In this document: positions 59,801 through 64,000 of the stretch, piece by piece
Numbering within the stretch: the stretch's first letter is position 1
How the letters are laid out: every line of letters begins with the position of its first letter
Translations under genes and position numbers: made by a program
The notes under the pieces: generated by a model
What the model saw: the letters and a program-made list of their open reading frames with translations, nothing else
Databases searched by the model: none
Told to the model about the DNA's origin: nothing
NCBI GenBank assembly: GCA_947396885.1
Contig: OX377202.1
Span: 25,048,001 to 25,112,000, forward strand
Direction: 5' to 3'
From: Heligmosomoides polygyrus polygyrus
Taxonomy: Eukaryota; Nematoda; Chromadorea; Rhabditida; Heligmosomidae
DNA length: 64,000 nucleotides

Positions 59801-62396
59801 GGGTCACCGCATAATGGGATGTGTGTTCTATCCCCCGTCCTTTTGGAGCGTCTACCCCAACACCCTGGGCTTGCGCGAGGGTCTAGTGGCTGTCTCACGT
59901 TGTACACTATGCTGCATGTTTCCATTTAAACTATTATTTAAATGTGTGTACAAGGTAGACCCCCTTATTAGGATTGCACCGAAATCAGACTTACATCAGC
60001 AGTCAAGTGTTCCTTTCCGACAGCTTCCAAATAGCTACTGAACGTTATGAAAAGTGTGGAGATGCCACGTTGCGGTGAATTACTATGTCAGAGGAATTAG
60101 TCCCGTCCCATCCAGCCTTATAAAATTAACGAAAGTGGTTGTTTTAGCCATGCTTATTCATATTTGCCTAACAAACATTACCCTAGTTGCAACGACAATA
60201 AGGCTGAATGACAATGATGATGTGGTACAATCGGAGAATACGCATTCTGCGGCGTGCACCTCAAAATCTTGGTTCGAGTTCCACCTAGCGCACCCAAGCT
60301 TTTCATCCCTCTAGGGCCAGCGAATTAGTCGCAGGATATTGTGGGAGAAACAGTGATTTGTTCATCAGTTTTCCACAACAAGTGACTGTGTAGGTCAAAT
60401 GGGCATACAAATTGCCTACACAATGTCATGCTGGAGTCGAATGTATGGGATCGGCCACACTGGTTATGTTTGTTTCGCTTTTCTAGCGGTGGTCTCGCCC
60501 CCGTTTAGGAAAGATCCACAATATTTAGGTACACCTAATTTGGGCGCAAAGCGGCAGGGAGGGGGGGGGGGTCACCTGGTATAAAGTGATTATCCGTTTT
60601 GATAAGAAGGCACATGAATGACCAGTTACGTCAGAGCTGGCCTAGCTCAGTTCACCACTAAGGTAGAACACACCAGTGCTGTGTGAAATTTTTGATAACG
60701 TGGAACACAGAACGGCGTATAGAGCTGCGTTACAAGATGACCTCCTCAGAGACGTTTTGCGCCCTAATTTTTCTCGCATCAAGTAACTAATGTAAGTTCA
60801 TAGAAACTAACCGCCGTAATCTCGGCAAAGCTCTCCGTGAAAACCGCAATCTGGTTGGTCTCGCGTAGGTCCATCAATCCACATTATCGGCTTGTGGAAT
60901 CTAAAAATCACTTTATATGAAACGAAAGAACGATCGAAATGCTCTCAACCACATCGTACCTATCCACCCATCTACCCCAATCACAGTATGAGATTATTCA
61001 TGATTAACGGATAAAATACGGACGTTACTCCACAGAGTTGCGACCGGTTGAAATGGCGAGGTTTTACAGGATGTGCTACCACGTTGCTGATAAGCCAATG
61101 CCACCGATCTGATTATTCAAGCGACAGGTAAGTTAACAGGTTCACAACTAAGGCCACACCGCACAGGCGCCATTCTAACCATAAGGCCTACGTCATAGCA
61201 CCGCTCACCCCGAGCGAAGCCTTATGATAAGCTCCCATACCGATCGCGCGAAGCGATGTGTCGATATGGGAGCTTATCGCTAGGCTTCGCTCGGGTGAGC
61301 GATGGTATAACATAGGCCTAAGAGGCTGGTGCTGAAAAAGCTCGAAAAGGGAGGGGGTGAGGGGGAAGAAATTGAAGCATGAGAACTGTAGAGATGATGA
61401 ACACGATAGAAGAGTAACATCGCCATGCGGTTCCAGGAACATGTGTGACTCATACCAGAAAAAGATAGCTGCGCAAACCCTAGACAGCCGATCACCTGAC
61501 CGCGCGAAGCAGACTGGACGAGCGCTGCATGGTATGTGAGCAAAGACCATTGGAAACTATATACTGAATCCGACGCTGACTAGGGTAATTCAGAACCGAC
61601 ATTTTTCAAACCCTGGACGAATGGATAAGGTGGATAATGGGATTTCTGAAAAGTCCGGATCTTGGGATGATCTAGATAAGAGCGATTTTCACTAGAACGA
61701 ATTTTCCGGTGATTCAGATAACTGACTTTTCTTGGGATCAGATATCGGACATCCGATTCGAGTAGGATGACGGATCTCTTATCAAAATTAGTCATCCGAA
61801 TCATTCCGAAATTCGGTCTGGTAAAAAGCACCCTCACTATCCTGAAACGCTGGCATTTCAAAAATACAATTATCCACATTGGCCATTCATCCGCTGTTTG
61901 AAGAATGTTGGACCCTATGTATATAGCAAACCTATGGGAATAACGATGCTCCTGGCCCGCAGGAGAAAACGATATAGGTCAGCGGTGAGACTTTGTCTTG
62001 TATAACGACTGCGAGAAGTGAACATTGACTAAAGTACAAGAAAGGCAGTTGAATTCAGCCGAAGCGACAGTGCTGAGATAGAGACGGACGTGACTAGGGC
62101 AAGAAAGGTACGATAGAAGAATGATCGAAAACAGAACGAGAACAGCGCCTATAGTTGTATGGACACATCCTGATCACATCTGAGGACCATCTAATACGGT
62201 TTGGTAGAAAACACCCGAAAAATCCTTATGACAAGGTAGAAGTATGAAGAAAAGGGATGGGTGGAAGAAAATCAACGTACACCAGCTTCGGCATGTTGTT
62301 ATGCCCCTCTCCACCATCGACGAACATGGCGGTGATGTCGAGTGCGTGGTCGAGCGGATAGTAATTGCCGTCGCCTTTCGTTCGAACTGGCTCCAC
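41851..62396 (-). CDS. Receptor-type (membrane) guanylyl cyclase, 5'-partial, 25 exons
   Basis: Converts GTP to cGMP at the plasma membrane in response to an extracellular signal; nematode GCY family. Exons in transcript order (high to low): 62281-62396, 60812-60900, 59610-59688, 59298-59412, 57244-57343, 57049-57150, 56642-56778, 56218-56370, 56095-56161, 55935-56039, 55690-55880, 54309-54433, 53476-53599, 53350-53418, 52983-53064, 52682-52817, 51132-51190, 50976-51067, 50767-50917, 49764-49855, 49488-49633, 47698-47826, 44980-45204, 42774-42898, 41851-41945. All junction phases agree and the exons sum to 2904 nt (967 codons plus TAG). Domain order is extracellular end, membrane helix, kinase homology, coiled coil, cyclase, long tail. 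The 5' exons (signal peptide, most of the ligand-binding domain) lie beyond the right edge. The weakest junctions are the donors at 50767 and 47698. If the first is not used, the protein stops at 50726 and the tail exons belong to another gene. I cannot name the specific gcy orthologue. Confidence 0.9.
41955..42250. repeat. Dispersed ~300-bp repeat, copy 2
   Basis: GCGGGTCTCAAGCGTATATA, TTGAACCTACAGAGTTAATT and CATCTGACCCCGGGCCTCTG followed by TGCATATTCTATGTTTGG. It begins just upstream of the last cyclase exon. Confidence 0.6.
42262..42395 (+). mobile_element. tRNA-derived SINE, 5' part
   Basis: GGGCACGAGTAGCGCAGCCG, GGTGCCGGCTGTCG and TACCAGGTTCTTGAC are clear; the body is lost after about 130 bp. 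It lies in the last cyclase intron. Confidence 0.7.
42434..42672 (-). mobile_element. tRNA-derived SINE copy, diverged
   Basis: The minus-strand head AGCGCTTAGTAGCGCAGTCG is followed by GGTTCGGATCGTGCCC and a body with GATAAAACACAAAGG. It lies in opposite orientation to, and about 40 bp from, the preceding copy. Confidence 0.75.
43017..43192. mobile_element. Foldback MITE carrying a tRNA-like sequence, second copy
   Basis: Ends match the 57.5-kb copy: TTTGTTGCGATCAAAACTCT at left and AGCGTTTTCATCGCAACAAA at right. The plus strand at 43092-43165 starts GCGCCGGTGGTGTAATGGCG and has GAGTTCAAGTTTC as a B-box-like sequence before closing CAGGCGC. It is more diverged than the other copy. Confidence 0.65.
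43385..43660 (+). pseudogene. RTE-type LINE reverse transcriptase C-terminal fragment
   Basis: The plus strand reads [37 protein letters not shown] and [13 protein letters not shown], the segment just after the catalytic box in RTE elements (the 'GL.LN..KT..M' and 'YVYLG..' motifs). A stop follows. It lies in the cyclase intron between exons 42774-42898 and 44980-45204, antisense to the gene. Confidence 0.8.
44249..44423. repeat. Long hairpin, ~65-bp arms
   Basis: The left arm GGATTCATCAACGACTTACA ... CCCTGATAGCGC and right arm GCGCTATCAGGGATTTCGGC ... CTGGTCC are nearly perfect inverted copies. The 45-nt spacer contains an 18-nt perfect palindrome TGGTGAAATGTTTCACCA. Confidence 0.85.
44480..44720. 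repeat. Dispersed ~300-bp repeat, copy 3, rearranged
   Basis: ACACCAGGGAAGGGTCTCAC, CGTATGCTTGAACGGGGAAA, then an inverted repeat CGCGTACGCAAAAAATTAAA / CTGCATACGCGATG around GGCGCGGGGTCAG. Confidence 0.55.
45531..45790 (+). mobile_element. tRNA-derived SINE copy, diverged
   Basis: Worn A box (GAATAGCGTGGTTGGAGG), CGACGGCTGTCGCGTACAC, then GACCAACCAAGCC and CATTCCAAAAGAGA at the 3' side. Confidence 0.7.
45967..46252 (-). mobile_element. tRNA-derived SINE copy
   Basis: Minus strand: GGGCAGGTGTAGCGCAGTCG, CGGCTGTCGCCAACAC, and GATTCGGATTTCCTGCAC, with the full body to AACGCCGTCCTTTATCC. In the cyclase intron between exons 44980-45204 and 47698-47826. Confidence 0.83.
46362..46448. repeat. Perfect-arm hairpin, copy 1
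   Basis: Arms CCCGAGCGAAGCCTAATGAT + AAGCTCCCATATCGA pair with the inverted sequence at 46414-46448, leaving a 17-nt loop. The same hairpin occurs at 61203-61300. In a cyclase intron. Confidence 0.85.
46463..47697. other. Cyclase intron sequence without recognised features
   Basis: Lies between exons 44980-45204 and 47698-47826. No transposon was recognised after the hairpin at 46.4 kb. The exon at 47698-47826 could extend left to a TAG at 47580 if its donor is not used. Confidence 0.5.
48030..48960. repeat. Dispersed repeat with CAAATCAAA/GACACT ends, copy 3
   Basis: It opens CAAACTGGACACTTCTCAAA, contains ACCAGATCGTT in the middle, and ends GCTCGCTTTGATTTGGAAGG. It lies in the cyclase intron between exons 47698-47826 and 49488-49633. 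An (AG)n and a (TTTA)n microsatellite lie inside it. Confidence 0.6.
48484..48590. repeat. (AG)n and (TTTA)n microsatellites
   Basis: An AG run at about 48484-48503 and a TTTA run at about 48556-48585. Other TAAA runs occur at 14246-14266 and 35573-35597. Confidence 0.9.
50300..50465. repeat. Imperfect inverted repeat in cyclase 3' region
   Basis: GTTAATGTGATCCACGTAGG at the left pairs with CCCATGTGGACCACGTTAAT at the right. Internal GGCAGGCAACCAATCTGCCC forms a second hairpin. In the intron between exons 49764-49855 and 50767-50917. Confidence 0.55.
51240..51336 (-). mobile_element. tRNA-derived SINE, 3' part cut by the maT-like element
   Basis: About 95 bp of the 3' body (read on minus: GGCCAAATATGCATTCA... 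to the tail). The rest is separated or lost at the maT-like insertion (51339-52215). Confidence 0.6.
51339..52215 (+). mobile_element. Tc1/mariner-superfamily element (maT-like), internally deleted, 877 bp
   Basis: Imperfect TIRs (CAGAGTGGGCCAAAATTATG and its partner CAGGGTGCGACAAAATTATG) are flanked by TA at 51337-51338 and 52216-52217. It sits in the cyclase intron between exons 51132-51190 and 52682-52817, antisense to the gene, and interrupts a SINE copy. Its transposase is fragmented. Confidence 0.85.
51438..52108 (+). pseudogene. maT-like transposase remnant
   Basis: The N-terminal helix-turn-helix ([20 protein letters not shown]) is followed, after a deletion, by the catalytic pieces [11 protein letters not shown] and [13 protein letters not shown] in different frames. 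The part carrying the first catalytic aspartate is missing. The element can no longer move itself. Confidence 0.8.
53904..54180 (+). mobile_element. tRNA-derived SINE copy
   Basis: GGTCGCGCAGTCGGAGAATG head, deleted B-box region, then CCAACCATGCCTTCCATCCC and CATCCCAAAAGGGATTG, ending CCTTTTCATG. It lies in the cyclase intron between the coiled-coil and first catalytic exons. Confidence 0.8.
55040..55640. repeat. Inverted and internally repeated element in a cyclase intron
   Basis: The ends mirror each other (GTACTTCACGGACTCCAGAG / CTCTGGAGTCCGTAAAGTAC). Inside, a phrase GATGTCAGATTCGTGATCAG + CACCCCAAATAACCCC recurs four times in alternating orientation, with TACCGTAATCTACC between. A diverged relative lies at about 38495-38690. 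Confidence 0.75.
55690..57343 (-). other. Cyclase: kinase homology (pseudokinase) domain exons
   Basis: Seven exons encode a protein-kinase fold. A Gly-rich stretch leads to the beta-3 lysine in [18 protein letters not shown] follows, then [14 protein letters not shown]. The catalytic loop reads [10 protein letters not shown], so the catalytic HRD aspartate is missing. ADFG is retained, and the C-lobe has [18 protein letters not shown] and [15 protein letters not shown] regulatory, ATP-sensing pseudokinase is the family expectation; lack of phosphotransfer is inferred from the HGN substitution. Confidence 0.9.
57539..57789. mobile_element. Foldback MITE carrying a tRNA-like sequence
   Basis: Inverted repeats of about 65 bp (TGTTACAGGATGTTTTGCTG and onward at the left, mirrored at the right) surround a 120-bp centre. 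Each arm includes a T-arm/B-box sequence: GTTCGAGTCCC on the minus strand at left, GGTTCAAGTCCCG on the plus strand at right. It sits in a cyclase intron. A relative is at 43017-43192. Confidence 0.75.
57573..57640 (-). ncRNA. tRNA-like sequence (68 nt) within the foldback MITE; probably not a working tRNA
   Basis: Read on the minus strand: GCGCCGG and CTGGCGC can form a 7-bp acceptor stem, GTGT/ACAT a D stem with GG in its loop, CTGC/GCAG a 4-bp anticodon stem with 7-nt loop GCGTAAA, and GCGTG/CCCGC a T stem (one mismatch) with loop TTCGAGT. The anticodon stem is one pair short and position 33 is C, not T, so a functional tRNA is unlikely. Pol III A- and B-box-like sequences are present. Confidence 0.4.
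57895..59177 (-). mobile_element. Full-length mariner, Hsmar1/cecropia type ('bandit'-like), 1283 bp
   Basis: Terminal inverted repeats of about 28 bp (TTAGGTTGTAACGAATTAAA and onward) are flanked by TA on both sides (57893-57894 and 59178-59179). The length and protein type are those I recall for bandit from Ancylostoma caninum. It lies in the cyclase intron between exons 57244-57343 and 59298-59412, in the same orientation as the gene. TIR mismatches are few and the transposase is uninterrupted, so the insertion looks young. Confidence 0.93.
57972..59006 (-). CDS. Mariner transposase, apparently intact (344 aa)
   Basis: Cut-and-paste transposase acting on its own TIRs. The N-terminal half has two helix-turn-helix regions (a stretch including [20 protein letters not shown]; then [16 protein letters not shown]), followed by the WVPHEL motif. 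The catalytic triad is complete: [17 protein letters not shown] and [12 protein letters not shown], with exactly 34 residues between the second and third aspartates (DD34D). Length matches the family (about 345). Family similarity begins near VDKRVIRG. The first five residues (MTFLQ) overlap a sequence resembling a 3' splice site (TTTTTTGCAG), with GTGAGT 63 nt upstream, so the start could be different. Confidence 0.93.
   Translation of the reverse strand: MTFLQVDKRVIRGIYLYEFKLGTTAKEADEKINAAFGQGCSTIRTAYRWYQKFRNGDEILEEHEGRGRHSDVDEDKLRDEVEEDPHKGTREIAKVFGVSHNTAARHLKEIGKTKKLERWVPHELSEEQRNRRYEISSALLLRNETDPFLDRIVACDEKWIMYDNRRRSAQWVDSDESPKVFAKPELHQKKVMVTVWWCSLGIIHHSFLPPGESITAEKYCIEIEEMMKKLKDIRPALVNRRRVLLPHDNARPHVARMTLQKLNELIIETLPHLPFSPDLSPTDYHFFKHLGDFLVGKIFNYQQDAESAFEDFVNSRTSDFYATGIKKLVSRWQRCVESEGFYFD
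60216..60445 (+). mobile_element. tRNA-derived SINE copy, diverged
   Basis: TGATGTGGTACAATCGGAG head, TTGGTTCGAGTTCCACC as B box, and body to ATGGGCATACAAATTGCC. In the cyclase intron between exons 59610-59688 and 60812-60900. Confidence 0.7.
61182..61325. repeat. Hairpin repeat, copy 2, with longer arms
   Basis: The core arms (GAGCGAAGCCTTATGATAAG and CTCCCATA) are the same as at 46.4 kb. Here pairing extends outwards (AAGGCCTACGTCATAGCACC against GGCCTATGTTATACCATC), giving arms near 65 nt. In a cyclase intron. Confidence 0.83.
61686..61835. repeat. Small palindromic MITE, copy 2
   Basis: GATTTTCACTAGAACGAATT at the left mirrors AATTCGGTCTGGTAAAAAGC at the right, with TTCAGATAACTGACTTTT inside, as at 14.6 kb. 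In a region to the 5' side of cyclase exon 60812-60900. Confidence 0.6.
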
Positions 62397-62511
62397 CTAT
62401 AAGGCAACGGCATTAAGCCGACACGCTCAGATGCGCTTAGACATTACCGCAGAGAATGTGGCTGCAAATGCAACAATTCAAAGTGGTATCGTCTCCTGTA
62501 GAATATGGGAG

Positions 62512-63960
62512 GGGAACGATCTGCCTGAAAGCGGCGCGGGCAAAGACGCGGGACTGTGCCTGCGGGGCCACGTTAGCGTCAACTCGCGCTGTGACACCCG
62601 CCTCTTCGCGGTGAGCCAGGCAGCCCTCGCCGCAGAGGCAATGATGACCTGGCCGACCACAGGAGCCCGCAGATCAACCAGATTTGGTGTGATTACACTC
62701 GATTACAATCGATAAAGAGCTAGGAGGAACAAGAGGACTTGTAGTGGCGGCCCAGAAATTCGGATTGATGCGAACCCTACCATCTCCTATACTAGAATTT
62801 CGATCTCTTTCGAATGAGCCAGGAAGGAATCTTGCCTCAGTAACCCTTATAAGGATTTTTTACGGGTGCTGTTTATCTTTCGGTAAATATTAGTTTTTAT
62901 TTATGTCAGAATTAACTGCGAGCATGCTTCCAGGCTACTGTTGTGAAAGTTACCGTCTCCTGTATTGGATACTTTTAGCGTGGTTTGTTTTCGTTAAATA
63001 ATAGTTTTTATTTATACCAGAATTAATTGCGAGGCATGCTTTCGGGCTGAAATTGCGCGAAGAATGTATTTAGATAGACGAGAGACCTTCTAAGAGAACC
63101 CCAAGTGCTCAACCTTTTTGGAAACGATATCACGACCCTCCAGTGCACTGAGCACGTTTCCAGTTTGAAATTGCACGATGAGTTCAATTTGATAGTCGGT
63201 AGACCTCCTAAGAACACCTAAGTACTCTAGTTTTACGGGCGGTACCATTAAAGAGCAATTAGTCCCAGAGAAATAAGAAAGTTTCAGCGGCAGATGTCAA
63301 GGCACGTCACTGGACGAGCAATTTGAAGTATGTGAATAAATTTATTCTCGGCGAACATTAGATTTGATGAACCACCTACCCAGTCTTCGTCTTGAACATC
63401 AGATCTGATGAACCACCTATCCAGTCTTCGTCTTGAAATATATGATGAGGTGCATTATAAAGTTCCGTAGAAAATCAGTTACGAAATGCTAAAGAGATGT
63501 CATGTTGAAACTAACGCTTTAGACTTCCGTTAAAAGATCTCTCGTCTACCTAATTGGAATCCTTGTTAGTGTTAGTTCATACCAGTCCGAATATCTATAG
63601 CCGTATTCATGAACGTTCACGGGATCTTCCCGGCTTCCCATGGGAAGCGACCAAGGCGAGAGAGCGAGGCAGGAGAGAGAGGGGAGAGATGATATCGCTT
63701 ATCTCCCGCTCCCGCTGCTTCATGAATACGGCCTCTGGACCGTCACTACAAGCTTTCTGATCGTCCTAGCTTTCTATCAATTGTAATCACACCAAATCCG
63801 GTCGACCTGCAGGCTCCCGTGGTCGGCATTGTCTCCGCGGCGAGGGATGCCTGAGCTCACCGCGAAGCGGCGGGTGTCACGGCGCTAGTCGACGCTAATT
63901 GGCTCCGCAGGTACTGCCACGCGTCTTTGCCCGTGCCGCTTTCAGGCAGAACATCCCTCA
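62512..63960. repeat. Foldback element with ~200-bp inverted arms
   Basis: The left arm (about 62512-62725, GCCTGAAAGCGGCGCGGGCA to GATTACAATCGATAAAGAGC) and right arm (about 63765-63960, inverted) are diverged copies. The ~1-kb centre includes a duplicated TTTTTATTTAT...CAGAATTAA block (62890 and 63003), a two-unit tandem repeat (63362-63438) and a small palindrome (63597-63735). It may be a complete element, lying in the 5' part of the cyclase locus. Confidence 0.65.
63597..63735. repeat. Small palindrome with GCCGTATTCATGAA ends
   Basis: TAGCCGTATTCATGAACG at the left is mirrored by CTTCATGAATACGGCC at the right. Inside are GGGATCTTCCCGG-type and GGGAGAGATGATATCG sequences. MITE-like, about 140 bp. 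Confidence 0.65.
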
Positions 63961-64000
63961 CCAGCAGAGTACCATAGGGGAACACTCAAAACCGCTTACC

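Larger units (their letters stand above)
59298..62396 (-). other. Cyclase: end of extracellular domain, transmembrane helix, juxtamembrane exons
   Basis: Exon 62281-62396 is the least typical, but its GT|GTACGT donor joins in phase to 60812-60900. That exon carries WIDGP...CGFHGELC, the Trp/Cys pattern found just outside the membrane in receptor cyclases. Exon 59610-59688 encodes about 25 mostly hydrophobic residues ([19 protein letters not shown]), the single membrane helix. Exon 59298-59412 encodes the basic juxtamembrane stretch ([15 protein letters not shown]), typical of the link to the kinase homology domain. Confidence 0.85.

Overview
The window is nuclear DNA from a eukaryote, most likely a clade V (strongylid) nematode, plausibly a hookworm. 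Coding sequence is split into many short exons with GT...TTTCAG-type introns. The main gene is a nematode-style receptor guanylyl cyclase. The transposons fit this assignment: RTE-type LINEs, a 1283-bp Hsmar1/cecropia-type mariner very like the hookworm element 'bandit', and a tRNA-headed SINE. The species assignment is inference. No bacterial operon, CRISPR array or viral gene was seen.

Layout. 0-5 kb: decayed retroelements (a LINE reverse transcriptase split by a 1.05-kb MITE, and gag-like debris) and a foldback repeat. 5.9-13.5 kb (+): a four-exon gene for a very basic Pro/Lys/Arg/Ser/Thr-rich repeat protein with two adjacent CDCxxC motifs. Its introns hold a Helitron-like insertion with a 42-bp minisatellite, an RTE LINE fragment and four SINEs. 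15.2-20.7 kb: a mariner interrupted by a 3.3-kb imperfect palindrome. 23.3-25.7 kb (-): a small three-exon gene with LxxLL-type motifs and a poly(A) signal 21 nt after its stop. 26-41 kb: repeat-rich, with two mariner remnants, a 4.1-kb element with 1-kb inverted arms, and a few orphan exon-like segments. 41.85-62.4 kb (-): 25 phase-consistent exons of a receptor guanylyl cyclase (967 codons in this window; the 5' exons lie to the right). 62.5-64 kb: a foldback element.

How the genes work. The cyclase has, in order, the end of an extracellular domain, one membrane helix, a pseudokinase domain, a dimerisation coiled coil, a catalytic domain with guanylyl-type residues, and an unusually long (~300 residue) Ser/Arg-rich cytoplasmic tail ending in a possible PDZ ligand. 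It would make cGMP in response to an extracellular signal. Its introns carry an apparently intact mariner, a Tc1/mariner relative, SINEs and a foldback element with tRNA-like Pol III boxes. The other two genes cannot be assigned a function; no functional link among the three is visible.

Exon boundaries were read by eye from splice consensus and reading phase. They are firm where phase, length and domain order all agree (the cyclase) and tentative elsewhere.
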